This document shows positions 1 through 9,100 of a stretch of DNA of 34,516 bases, in pieces; positions within the stretch are counted from its first letter, which is position 1, and each line of letters starts with the position of its first letter. The position numbers and the translations under genes are program-made. Source of the DNA: an uncultured Paraprevotella sp. (lineage in GTDB: Bacteria; Bacteroidota; Bacteroidia; Bacteroidales; Bacteroidaceae); contig CALUFQ010000033.1 of NCBI GenBank assembly GCA_944319925.1, positions 1 through 34,516 of the forward strand, written 5' to 3'. The notes under the pieces were generated by a model. That model saw only the letters and a list, made by a program, of their open reading frames with translations, was not told where the DNA came from and ran no database searches.

Positions 1-25
1 CTTCGAGCCACCTCCCCTGCAAGGC

Positions 26-128
26 GGAGGAGTTTTTTCTCCGCACGGGCAAGTGACGGGAAGCAGGGCATTTGATTTCAAACGAATATTCGTCTGTCGT
101 TAAATCCACAAGTTTAGGAACAGTTCCC
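26..128 (-). repeat. Interspersed repeat family I, copy 1
   Basis: Read on the minus strand, this segment matches 11473-11575 on the plus strand at 101 of 103 positions. It contains the palindromes GGAACTGTTCC and AACGAATATTCGTT and a small GGAG-A6-CTCC hairpin. It lies about 80 bp downstream of the TonB-receptor stop codon. Bases 1-25 continue into a CCTCC...GGAGG stem that differs from the other copy, and the element may extend left of the window. It contains no recognisable gene. Confidence 0.9.
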
Positions 129-149
129 ATTTCCTTTCGTGCCGAATCC

Positions 150-172
150 GGATTTTGGGCCGTTTGCGGAAT
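150..172 (-). repeat. Short repeat shared with 13402-13424
   Basis: On the minus strand these 23 bases, which begin ATTCCGCAAA and end CCAAAATCC, are identical to 13402-13424 on the plus strand. Weaker similarity continues past it (an ATCCGGATT..CGG..CGA block in both places), but the 13.4-kb copy carries an extra insert of about 35 bp. It sits between the repeat at 26-128 and the end of the TonB-receptor gene. Confidence 0.8.
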
Positions 173-206
173 CCATAAACTTTTTGTAGAAATTCAAAAC
201 AGTTTC

Positions 207-2117
207 TTAGAACCGGAAGCGCACTCCACCCATGAAGGTGGCTTTCGGCATGGGGTAGCCAGCCATCGTTTCATATCGTTGGGCCAGCAGGTTCTCGCCC
301 CGCACATAGATGTCGAGAAACCGCGTGGCGCGGAACGAGCCGCGCACGTTCCATAGCACGAAGTTTTCTTGCGTCTCGTCTCCTTGTCCGTTGGTCTTTA
401 CTTGCGTGTAAAGCCCTTGGATGTATTGCACTCCTGTGGTCAGATTCCATCTTCCTTGCGTGAAGGCCGCGCCTGCATAGAGTTTGTGTTCCGGTGTCGA
501 GACGATGGGATGTGCCATGTGCAGGTAGCTGTAGTTGGCATCCACGCTCCACCGGCGCGAGATGCGGTAGGCGGCTTGCAGTTCCGTGCCCGCGTTTTCT
601 ATTTTTCCCGTGTTGACGTTCCGCATGCGTCCGCCGGCCGATGCCGTGGCAATCATGTTGTCGCCACGAATGTAGAAGATGTTGGCCCCGTAGGTCAGGC
701 GGCCTTCCAGCAGGTTTTGGGAGAATGCCGCTTCGTAGTTCCACAGGCTTTCCGCCTCAAGGTCGGGGTTGGCGGCCCCCCACATGAACATTTCGCGGAT
801 GAGCGGATGGCGGAAACCGCGGCTGGCCGTCAGTTTGATGTCCGCATTGCGGGGCAGCACGAAAGCCAGTCCCGCTTGTGGAATCCATTCCGTGCCGGCT
901 TCTTCGTGGTAATCAATCCGCAGCCCGGCATTCAGGGCCAGCCACGGGGCGATGTCCTGCCGGAAGTCGATGTAGCCCGCCACTTCGTTCCGTGTCCGGT
1001 CCACGATGTCCTGCCGTTTGCCGTTCTGTTCCCCTGCGACATATTGGTTCCATGCCTCTCCGCCCATGCGGAACCAGTCCGCGCCCACGGTCAGCTGGTT
1101 GCCGCGGAAAAGCCTCGCGTTCTGGTACCATGAAATGCCCATCATCTCGTCGCGCGAATGGAAACGGTAGTCCAGCGGGCTGTCCCCGGGCGTGTATCCG
1201 TCATTGATGTTGTGCCGCCCCCAGTTGTAGAAGAGGCTCAACGCGCCGGATGTCCGCCCGTAGTGGTTTTCGACGGCCATGGAAGCCATGCCGCGCGTGA
1301 TGCGCTGGTCGGCATCGAGCAAGGGTGCGGACGTTTCTCCCGGTTGTGAGGCGTTGAAGTGGGTGATGTCCACGTCTGCCCGGATGTCCCACGCCTTGGA
1401 CAGTGCATAGCCCAGTTTGACGTATCCCCCGAATTGTTCGAAGCCCATGTCGGGCCGGTGTCCGTCCGTGCGGTTATAAGATGCGCTGGCGATGCTGGTG
1501 AACCGGCCTTGGCGCACCCGGTTGGTGGCTTCTGCCTGGAGCGTGTTATAGGAACCGTAGCCCAAGTCCACATCCGTCCGCACACCCTCCGTCTGCATTT
1601 GCCGCGTGATGATGTTGATGACACCGCCCATGGCGTTCGAGCCATAGAGCACGGAAGCCGGCCCGCGCAACACTTCCACGCGTTCGGCCAGCGGCGACTG
1701 GTAGGCATCCGAGATGGGATGCCCCATGAGTCCCATGTATTGCGGGTGGCCGTCGATGAGCACCATTACCCGTCCGCTTCCTCCGGCCAGTCCCCGCAGG
1801 CTGATGCCGCCGGCAGCCCCGCCGGACACGCCGTAGCCCATGATGCCGCGCGAGGTGACGAAGAGTCCCGGCACTTGTTCCGTCAGCACGGGCAGCAGGG
1901 AGGGATTGTGGGATTGTTCTATTTGTTTGCGTCCGATGACGGACACGGTGGAGGGGGTGCGGCGGATGTCGGCTTCGTCGCGTGTGCCGGTCACCACTAC
2001 TTCGTGCAAGGGACGTGTGTTTCTGGTTGCGGTTGAGTCTGTGTCGGCAGATTTTGCAGGGATAGGGAGTAGTCCTCCGGCCAGCAGGAAGAGTGCGAGC
2101 GTCTTGTCTGTTTTCAT
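207..2117 (-). CDS. TonB-dependent outer-membrane receptor
   Basis: A 636-residue outer-membrane receptor that would import a scarce nutrient using TonB energy. The start at 2117 gives a clear signal peptide (MKTDKTLALFLLAGG...PAKSA). An upstream in-frame ATG at 2186 lies before the promoter and gives no signal peptide, so I reject it. The mature N-terminus has a TonB-box-like HEVVVTGTR. The plug domain follows (TPSTVSVIG, SLRGL, VEVLRGPASVLYGSNAMGGVINIIT), then a beta-barrel ending in aromatic GGVRFRF. The size and plug resemble the CirA/BtuB/ZnuD-like siderophore or metal group rather than SusC, which is about 1000 residues. There is no SusD partner. Substrate unknown. The gene stands alone. 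Confidence 0.93.
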   Translation of the reverse strand: MKTDKTLALFLLAGGLLPIPAKSADTDSTATRNTRPLHEVVVTGTRDEADIRRTPSTVSVIGRKQIEQSHNPSLLPVLTEQVPGLFVTSRGIMGYGVSGGAAGGISLRGLAGGSGRVMVLIDGHPQYMGLMGHPISDAYQSPLAERVEVLRGPASVLYGSNAMGGVINIITRQMQTEGVRTDVDLGYGSYNTLQAEATNRVRQGRFTSIASASYNRTDGHRPDMGFEQFGGYVKLGYALSKAWDIRADVDITHFNASQPGETSAPLLDADQRITRGMASMAVENHYGRTSGALSLFYNWGRHNINDGYTPGDSPLDYRFHSRDEMMGISWYQNARLFRGNQLTVGADWFRMGGEAWNQYVAGEQNGKRQDIVDRTRNEVAGYIDFRQDIAPWLALNAGLRIDYHEEAGTEWIPQAGLAFVLPRNADIKLTASRGFRHPLIREMFMWGAANPDLEAESLWNYEAAFSQNLLEGRLTYGANIFYIRGDNMIATASAGGRMRNVNTGKIENAGTELQAAYRISRRWSVDANYSYLHMAHPIVSTPEHKLYAGAAFTQGRWNLTTGVQYIQGLYTQVKTNGQGDETQENFVLWNVRGSFRATRFLDIYVRGENLLAQRYETMAGYPMPKATFMGGVRFRF

Positions 2118-2148
2118 TGTCGTGTTGATAAGTCTTTTTCTGTGGATA

Positions 2149-2156
2149 CAAAGATA
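2149..2156 (-). promoter_or_regulatory. -7 promoter element of the TonB-receptor gene
   Basis: TATCTTTG on the minus strand fits the Bacteroidetes -7 consensus TAnnTTTG exactly. It would start RNA about 25 nt before the ATG at 2117. No good -33 TTTG is visible. The site supports the shorter start, because the ATG at 2186 is upstream of it. Confidence 0.6.
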
Positions 2157-2302
2157 CGAAGTTTGCCTTAATCCCGAATAACCCATAGCGCAGATATGAA
2201 TACCTTCATTACGGTTTCTTATGTCTTGGAGATGATGGATGGAGGCTTTTATCTTTCCTTCTGATAATCTCTTCTAAAAAGCTTGAAAAGGATTTCCTTC
2301 CG

Positions 2303-2334
2303 TTTGCCAGACTCCTTCTTTTTGCTTAAATTTA
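2303..2334 (+). promoter_or_regulatory. Candidate promoter of the KamA-family gene
   Basis: TTTG at 2303-2306 and TAAATTTA at 2327-2334 (7 of 8 to TAnnTTTG) are 20 bp apart, the Bacteroidetes spacing. Transcription would begin at about 2338-2340. That is on the first possible ATG (2339), so the second ATG at 2405 is the more natural start. Confidence 0.45.
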
Positions 2335-2404
2335 AAGCATGAAAGGGCTTGTACGCATTTTGTCGGATTTCCCCGGCGTACAGGCAATAAACGGAGACGG
2401 ACGC

Positions 2405-4498
2405 ATGAGACCACAGAAGAGCACAATCACATTGGACGAAGTAAGAAACAGGTTCGCGGAAAAACTCCCGGAATGGACGGTGTTGGCTTTGCAGTGCAGG
2501 GACGGGATGGACTTCCGGCAGCGGTTACGGGAGGCATTGCCCGGGAGTCCCACGCCAGGTAGCGCGGCGGCCACGTTGAGGCGGTTGGCGGACTGCGAAG
2601 GGAGAACGGTGCATGAATCCTCGCGCGACGAGGATATCCGGTTGGAAACCTTGTCCCTGTTGTGGCGTTTCCTCACGGGGCGCGGAGGCTTGGAGGGGTT
2701 GTCTGTGGATTTCGCGTTGGATGTTTATCATTTGTTCGTCCGTTTGCAGGAAACGGCTTTGGAGAGGCCGGACAAGGACACGCTCCGCCGGTGGATGAGG
2801 CGTTGGCCCGACGGGCTGAACAGGCACGTGATGGAGGTGCGCCGGGAGAACAAGCGGCGCATCATGGAACTGTTGGTGCGGAAAATTGAGCACCGTTCCC
2901 CGGGGGCGGGGCGTTACGTGTTTCCGGCCGGCCTCGGGGCGGAGGAGAAGCTGGCCCTTGTGGAGCAATGGTGGCAGGACTACCGCTTCCATTTGGCCAT
3001 GGCGGTGAAGAGCGCGGCGGAACTGAACCGCATGCTGGGCGGCACCTTGGACGAGGAGACTTTGCGCATATACCACCGTGCGCAGGAAAAAGGCATGCCG
3101 GTCTTCGTCACACCTTATTATCTTTCTTTGTTGAACCCCACAGGCAAAGGCTATGACGACACAGCCATCCGGAGTTACGTGCTCTATTCCGCCGGGCTGG
3201 TGGACACGTTCGGGCATATCCGCGCTTGGGAGCGTGAGGACGTGGTGGAGGCCGGACGGCCGAACGTGGCCGGGTGGATTTTGCCGGACGGGCATAACAT
3301 CCACCGCCGCTATCCGGACGTGGCCATCCTGATTCCCGACACGATGGGTCGTGCCTGTGGCGGGCTTTGCGCGTCCTGCCAGCGGATGTACGATTTTCAG
3401 AGCAAACGCTTGAATTTCGAGTTGGAAAGCCTGAAACCGAAAGAGACGTGGAACATGAGGCTGCGCAGGTTGATGGAATATTTCGAACAGGACACCCAGT
3501 TGCGCGACATCCTGATTACCGGCGGCGACGCGCTGATGAGCCGCAACGCCACGTTGCGCCATCTGCTGGAGGCCGTCTATCGCATGGCTGTGCGGAAACG
3601 GGAGGCCAACCGGCTTCGTCCCGACGGGGAGAAATATGCCGAGTTGCAGCGGGTACGCCTGGGGACGCGCCTGCCGGTTTACCTGCCCATGCGCGTGGAC
3701 GACGAGTTGTTGGACATCCTGCGCACGTTCCGTGAAAAGGCATCGGCAGCAGGTGTCCGCCAGTTTTTCATCCAGACGCATTTCCAGTCGCCCTTGGAGG
3801 TCACGCCGGAGGCGCGAGAGGCTGTCCGACGGCTGCTTTCCACCGGATGGTCGGTCACCAACCAGTTGGTTTACAACGTGGCGGCTTCGCGCCGCGGGCA
3901 CACGGCCAAGCTGCGCCGCGTGTTGAACGGACTGGGCGTGGTGTGCTATTACACTTTCTCGGTGAAGGGCTTTGAGGAGAATTACGAGGTGTTCGCGCCC
4001 AATGCCCGTTCACTGCAGGAAGCGCGGGAGGAGAAGGCTTTCGGGCGTTTGTCGCCTGCCGACGAGGCGGAATGCATGGCACACTTGCGCGCCGCGTCAC
4101 GTCCGGATGCCGTCTTGCGCCGTTTCTGTGTGGAGAAGGATATTCCTTTCGTGGCCAGCGACCGCAACGTGCTCAACCTTCCCGGCATCGGCAAGAGTAT
4201 GACGTTCGCATTGGTCGGCATCGGGGCCGACGGGCGGCGCGTCCTGCGTTTCGACCACGACCGTACTCGTCGCCACAGTCCCGTCATCGACCGGATGCCT
4301 GAGGTGTATATCCGCGAGAACAAGTCTGTTTATCGTTATCTGGCTCAGTTGCAAGCCATGGGGGAGGACATGGGTGAGTATGCCAGCCTTTGGAGCTATA
4401 CCGAAGGCGAGACAGAACGCCGGTTTCCTTTCTTCGAATACCCCGATCCGGGATTCCGCGCCACTTCCCGTTTCACGAATTTGGAAATGGGAGATTGA
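2405..4498 (+). CDS. KamA-family radical SAM protein (lysine 2,3-aminomutase-like)
   Basis: Encodes 697 residues. The radical SAM cluster motif CGGLCASC (Cys 318, 322 and 325) binds a [4Fe-4S] cluster and SAM. DILITGGDALMS is the typical following segment. Near the C-terminus LPGIGKS (Lys about 597) sits where lysine 2,3-aminomutase has its PGGGGK PLP-binding lysine, so PLP use is plausible. About 300 residues precede the Cys motif, much more than in clostridial KamA (about 416 residues in all), so this is a large variant with an extra N-terminal region. Substrate unknown; beta-lysine formation is not shown. I prefer ATG 2405, which has GGAG 8 nt upstream, over ATG 2339, which coincides with the predicted transcription start. 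Single gene ended by the hairpin at 4551. Confidence 0.85.
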   Translation: MRPQKSTITLDEVRNRFAEKLPEWTVLALQCRDGMDFRQRLREALPGSPTPGSAAATLRRLADCEGRTVHESSRDEDIRLETLSLLWRFLTGRGGLEGLSVDFALDVYHLFVRLQETALERPDKDTLRRWMRRWPDGLNRHVMEVRRENKRRIMELLVRKIEHRSPGAGRYVFPAGLGAEEKLALVEQWWQDYRFHLAMAVKSAAELNRMLGGTLDEETLRIYHRAQEKGMPVFVTPYYLSLLNPTGKGYDDTAIRSYVLYSAGLVDTFGHIRAWEREDVVEAGRPNVAGWILPDGHNIHRRYPDVAILIPDTMGRACGGLCASCQRMYDFQSKRLNFELESLKPKETWNMRLRRLMEYFEQDTQLRDILITGGDALMSRNATLRHLLEAVYRMAVRKREANRLRPDGEKYAELQRVRLGTRLPVYLPMRVDDELLDILRTFREKASAAGVRQFFIQTHFQSPLEVTPEAREAVRRLLSTGWSVTNQLVYNVAASRRGHTAKLRRVLNGLGVVCYYTFSVKGFEENYEVFAPNARSLQEAREEKAFGRLSPADEAECMAHLRAASRPDAVLRRFCVEKDIPFVASDRNVLNLPGIGKSMTFALVGIGADGRRVLRFDHDRTRRHSPVIDRMPEVYIRENKSVYRYLAQLQAMGEDMGEYASLWSYTEGETERRFPFFEYPDPGFRATSRFTNLEMGD

Positions 4499-4550
4499 GA
4501 AATTCCGGGTTATTCGGGCTGCCTGTGTGGAGGCGGCATTGAAACGTTTG

Positions 4551-4592
4551 AAAAAGGGCACGTCGGATTTCCATGTTCCAACGTGCCCTTTC
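4551..4592. terminator. Bidirectional terminator between KamA-like gene and trpB2
   Basis: AAAGGGCACGT pairs with ACGTGCCCTTT around a 17-nt loop, with A-rich DNA before and T-rich DNA after. The two flanking genes converge here, so it can end both transcripts. Confidence 0.85.
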
Positions 4593-4617
4593 TTATTCGC
4601 ATGCAAACGCGTTGTGT

Positions 4618-5979
4618 TTACAAGTCCTTTATCTCGTCCAGATTGTGCTGGATGTCCGTGTCGGTCAGTTCCGAATTGGTCAGGTTGCCAGCCAAGTATT
4701 GGTCGTAGGCACTCATGTCGATGAGTCCGTGGCCTGAGAGGTTGAAAAGGATTACCTTCTCCTCGCCGCTTTCCTTGCAGGCGTTGGCTTCGCGGATGGC
4801 AGCCGCGATGGCGTGGCACGATTCCGGCGCGGGGATGATGCCTTCGGCCTTGGCGAAGAGCGTGCCGGCATCGAAGGATTCCAGCTGTTGGATGTCAACG
4901 GCTTCCATCAGCTTGTCCTTCAGGAGCTGCGACACGATGACACCGGCACCGTGGTAGCGCAGGCCGCCCGCATGGATATTGGCCGGCATGAAGTTGTGGC
5001 CGAGGGTGAACATCGGGAGGAGTGGCGTGTAGCCCGCTTCGTCGCCGAAGTCATATTGGAAATGCCCGCGCGTCAGTTTGGGGCACGAAGCCGGTTCTGC
5101 GGCCACATAGCGTGTCTTGCGCCCTTCCTTGATGGTGTGGCGCATGAAGGGGAAGCTGATGCCGCCGAAGTTGGAGCCGCCACCGAAGCAGCCGATGATG
5201 ACGTCGGGATATTCGCCGGCCATTTCCATTTGTTTCTCGGCTTCCAGTCCGATGATGGTCTGGTGCAGGGTGACGTGGCTCATGACGGAGCCGAGCGTGT
5301 ATTTGCAGTTTGGTGTTTCGCGCGCCAGTTCCACGGCTTCCGAGATGGCCGTGCCCAACGAGCCTTGGTTGTTAGGTTCGCGCGTCAGGATGTCCTTTCC
5401 TGCACGGGTGGACATGGAGGGCGAGGGTGTCACTTGTGCGCCGAAGGTCTGCATGATGCTGCGGCGGTAGGGTTTCTGCTCATAACTGATTTTCACCTGA
5501 TAGACGGCAGCTTCCAACCCGAACACCTTGGCGGCGTAGGCCAGGGCTGCACCCCATTGTCCGGCACCCGTTTCGGTTGTGATGTTCGTCACCCCCTCTT
5601 TTTTGCAATAGTAAGCCTGTGCCAGTGCGGAGTTGAGCTTGTGCGACCCGATTGGGCTGACGCTTTCGTTCTTGAAGTAGATGTGAGCCGGGGTGCCGAG
5701 TGCCTTTTCCAGTCCGTAGGCGCGCACCAACGGCGTGCTGCGGTAGTATTTGTACATTTCGCGCACTTCTTCGGGAATCTCTATCCACGTGTCAGTTTGG
5801 TTGAGTTCTTGCCGCGACACCTCTTCCGCAAAGATGGGGAAGAGGTCTTCCGGTTTCATCGGCTGGCGTGTGGCCGGGTTGAGCAGCGGCATGGGTTTGT
5901 TCACCATGTCGGCCTGGATGTTATACCAATAGCGTGGGATTTCGTCTTCCGAGAGGAAGTATCTTTTTCTCTTTTCCAT
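4618..5979 (-). CDS. trpB: Tryptophan synthase beta chain, TrpB2 type
   Basis: A PLP enzyme of 453 residues that joins indole and serine to make tryptophan. SPIGSHKLNSA (Lys 114) carries the PLP and CFGGGSN is the phosphate-binding glycine loop. The long N-terminal region (RYFLSEDEIPRYWYNIQAD) and overall length fit TrpB2, the TrpA-independent-looking class, rather than the roughly 400-residue TrpB1. The start at 5979 (MEKRKRYFLSEDE) matches the family. An upstream ATG at 6033 lies at the promoter and is rejected. No trpA or other trp gene is in the window, so this may be an accessory copy that scavenges indole. That role is inference; the family call is firm. Confidence 0.93.
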   Translation of the reverse strand: MEKRKRYFLSEDEIPRYWYNIQADMVNKPMPLLNPATRQPMKPEDLFPIFAEEVSRQELNQTDTWIEIPEEVREMYKYYRSTPLVRAYGLEKALGTPAHIYFKNESVSPIGSHKLNSALAQAYYCKKEGVTNITTETGAGQWGAALAYAAKVFGLEAAVYQVKISYEQKPYRRSIMQTFGAQVTPSPSMSTRAGKDILTREPNNQGSLGTAISEAVELARETPNCKYTLGSVMSHVTLHQTIIGLEAEKQMEMAGEYPDVIIGCFGGGSNFGGISFPFMRHTIKEGRKTRYVAAEPASCPKLTRGHFQYDFGDEAGYTPLLPMFTLGHNFMPANIHAGGLRYHGAGVIVSQLLKDKLMEAVDIQQLESFDAGTLFAKAEGIIPAPESCHAIAAAIREANACKESGEEKVILFNLSGHGLIDMSAYDQYLAGNLTNSELTDTDIQHNLDEIKDL

Positions 5980-6030
5980 GTTGATATGAGTTTTGACGTG
6001 ATATTCTTGTGAATTTTTGTTCTTTTCCCG

Positions 6031-6038
6031 CAAAGTTA
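6031..6038 (-). promoter_or_regulatory. -7 promoter element of trpB2
   Basis: TAACTTTG on the minus strand is a perfect TAnnTTTG match, about 50 nt before the ATG at 5979. It rules out the longer frame starting at 6033. The -33 box is not convincing. Confidence 0.55.
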
Positions 6039-6115
6039 CACAAAAATCCCGTTTTTCGTTTCTTTTGCTTAAAGAAATTCAACAGCGGTGTGTGTGCATG
6101 CCGTTTTGCGTTTCC

Positions 6116-9100
6116 TTATGTTGCCCGCGTCCCGTGCAGTTCGATGCGGCTGCGCCCTTCCCCTTTTTTGACCACGCGGATTTGTACGCCGATGCGTTCG
6201 TCCAGTTCCTCGCGGTGGGAGATGATGCCGACGCGCCGCCCGTTCTGTCCGGCGATTTCCTGCAGGCGTTCGAGGGTGGACATGACGGAGTCGAGACTTT
6301 TCTCGTCAAGTGTGCCGAATCCTTCATCGATGAACAGGATGTCGATGTTCATGCCGGGGCGGTTGAGCGAGGAGAGGGCCAGTGACAAGGCTAGGGAAAT
6401 CATGAAACGTTCGCCGCCGGAGAGCACCGTCGCGCTGCGCACCTGGTCTTTGTTGTAGCGGTCGAGCACCAAGATGGAGAGCTGTTCGTTTTCCTCGCTG
6501 CAGGTCAGTTTGTAGCGGTCGGTGATGCGGGCCAGATAGATGTTGGCGTTGTTGAGCAACGGGCGCAGGACGTAGGACTGCACGAGGGTGCGGAAGCGTG
6601 TGCCTCCGAAGCGGGCATTCAGCCGGTCCCATTTGGCAAGGTTTTTTTTCGCGGCTTCCAGCCGCGCGGCGATGCCTTTGAAGCGGGCCTCGTTGCGCAG
6701 GTTGTCTTCCAGCCGTTTGCGGGTCACTGTCATTTCGCCCAGGAGTTGGTCGCGCGCATGGGCCAGCATGTTTTTTTCGTCTTGCAGGGCCGCTAGGGAG
6801 GGCAGGTCTTGCTCTTTGCTGATGCCGAGTTTTGCCATGGCTTCCGCCTGTTGTTCCCGTGCCATGGCGACGGCATCGCGGCGTGAAGTGACGTTGGCTT
6901 GCAGGTTGTTGAGCCGTTGGCGCGCTCCAGGCAGTTCGTCTTCCTTGGCGATGAGGGCGGCGAGGGCGGCTTCCGTCATGCCGGAAGCCTTGTAGAAATC
7001 TTTCAGCACCGATTCGCAGGCGGCAATGGTGCGGGTGCATTCGCCAATGTCCTTCGTGGCCGTGTCTATGTCGGCAAACAGTCTTGTCCACTCGGCGTAG
7101 ATGTCCGGGCAGGCGTATGCCGCCGGCATGGCAGGTGCGGCCCAGCTGGTGCGGCATTCCAGGATTTTGTCGCGGATGCCGGCGATGGAGGCGGTCAGGG
7201 TTGTTGTTGCCTTTAGCCGTTGCAGGGCGTTTTCGAGCGCGGCCTTCTGGTTGGCGTATGTGCCGGCACCGGCGGCGAGGGCGTCTTTTGTGGCGGCGGT
7301 ATCTTTTTTCCAGTCCGCCATCAGGTTGCCTAACGCGGAGGCCAGGTCGGCATCCAAGTTGTCCGAAGCCTGTTTGCCGGCTTCTTCCTGCTCGTGCAGG
7401 TGGCGCATCTCCCTAACGTTGGCTTCAATGGCCTTTTCGGCCCGGACCTGGGCTTTTTCCGCGTCTTCCTTGGCTGCGTCGAACGTTTTTTTCTCGTCCA
7501 ATAAGCGGGCGATTTTGAGTTGCAGTTCCTCGGCTTCCTTCTGAAGGGTCTTGAGGCGGTTGATGGTTTGGGTCGCGGAGCCGATCGCGGCTTCCACTTG
7601 CGGGAGTATGGGTTGCACCGCGTTGAGGCCAAACCGTTGCGCCGTGCGGGCAGCCTGTGATTTTTGGGTGTCGAGCCTTTCCTTTTGCCGGGACAGCTGT
7701 GTCTTTTGCGTCTGGAGCATGCCGTGCAGGGTGTCGCTTTTCTTTTTGGCTTCCTCGTATGCGGCAAAGGCTTTGGCCAAGGCCGTTCCCGTGGCGGCTT
7801 TTTCTTGCTCAAGGGGCGACAGCATCGTCTTGAAGTCCTGGTGAAGGAGAGCGTGGGCGATAGGTTGCCCGCAGAGGGGGCAAGTGTCGGCTTGTTCTTC
7901 GGCGAGCCTTTTGCGCAGCGTGACGAGGTGCGTTTCGAGGCTGGTCTGCATGGTGTGGAGCAGGTTGTTGGCTTTTTCGTCCCTTTCGCGGGCCAGCCTG
8001 TAGGCTGTTTCGGCTTCTGCGGTTGTCTTTTGCAGTGCGGCGAGCGTCTCTTCTTGTTGTTTGACCTCCAGTCCGAGCTTTTCCAGTCCGTCCGCGTCGC
8101 TTCCGATGGTTTGCAGCGTTTGCCTGAGCTGGGACAATTGGGCGTACATGGTGTTGGCCGTGTCAAGTTGCCGGTTGACCGAGGCCGGGTTCAACTCCTC
8201 CCGTTGCCTGTTCAGGCCGTCTATGGCTTTTTGTTTTTCGGCCACCGCCTTGGCCGCCAGCATGGCTTGCCGTGTGGTTCTTTCCGCTTCGTCTTTCAGG
8301 ACTGAAGTTTTCAAAGCTTCGGCCTGGATTTTGCAGGACAGGCTTTGCAGTCCTTTCCTGACTTCGTCATATTGGCGGATTTTTTGGATGATTTCGCCCG
8401 CTTTGCCGTAAATCCCCTCCCAATCCTTATGCTTGTCCAGCCATTGCCGAAGGTCTTCTATGTGCTTGTTCAGCAGGAGAATGTCGTTGTCGCGTTGCGC
8501 CAAGTCGGCGGCGAGCCTTTGGAAAGCGGCGTGGCGCACAGGTTCTTTCATGTGGGTCTTGTCCCGCTTTTCCTGTGCGTCTTTCATTTTTGTCCAGGCT
8601 TGGCGTTGGCTGGTGGTGTTGTCCCATCCGTGGACGAGTGCGGCATCCGCTTTGTACGCCTCTTCCTGCATGGTTTTCTCCAGAAACTCCAATGCTTGCA
8701 GGGCTGCGGCGATGTCTTTCCTGCATTTTTCTATGGTACCGACAAGGGCAAGCCGTTCCTCGTTGAGGCGGACTTTTGTTTCCAGTTCTTTCTTGTTCGT
8801 TTCCAGTTTTGCTTGATTGTCGAGGAGAGCCAGTTTCTCTTCGTCTTTCAGAATGTGCGCCGCTTCTGTGTCGTATTCGGCCTGCACCTGTCCACATGCG
8901 GCTTTTGCCCGGTCGAAAAGGTTCTTGATGGCCGTGCCGTATTTGGAGAAGCGTTCCGTGTTGGTCAGTTGTTCCAGGATGGCTTCGCGTTCCGATTTGT
9001 TGCCGGTGAGGAAGGTGGCAAATTGTCCTTGCGCCAGCATGGCCATGCGCCCGAACTGTTCGAAGCTGAGCCCCACGGCTTGCATGATGATGCCGGCCAC

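Noticed and set aside
369-1133. 254-codon open frame opposite the TonB-receptor gene
   Set aside because: It is a shadow of the GC-rich receptor gene on the other strand; composition is arginine/histidine-rich and no motif is seen.
2118-2338. Cobalamin or other riboswitch before the TonB-receptor gene
   Set aside because: The leader from the predicted start is only about 25 nt, too short, and no conserved box is visible.
2405-4498. EpmB, the EF-P lysine-modifying aminomutase, as a partner of efp
   Set aside because: EpmB is about 340 residues and usually near epmA or efp; this protein is twice as long and 28 kb away.
4813-6012. 399-codon plus-strand frame over trpB2
   Set aside because: It is antisense to a well-conserved gene, with no start context or motif.
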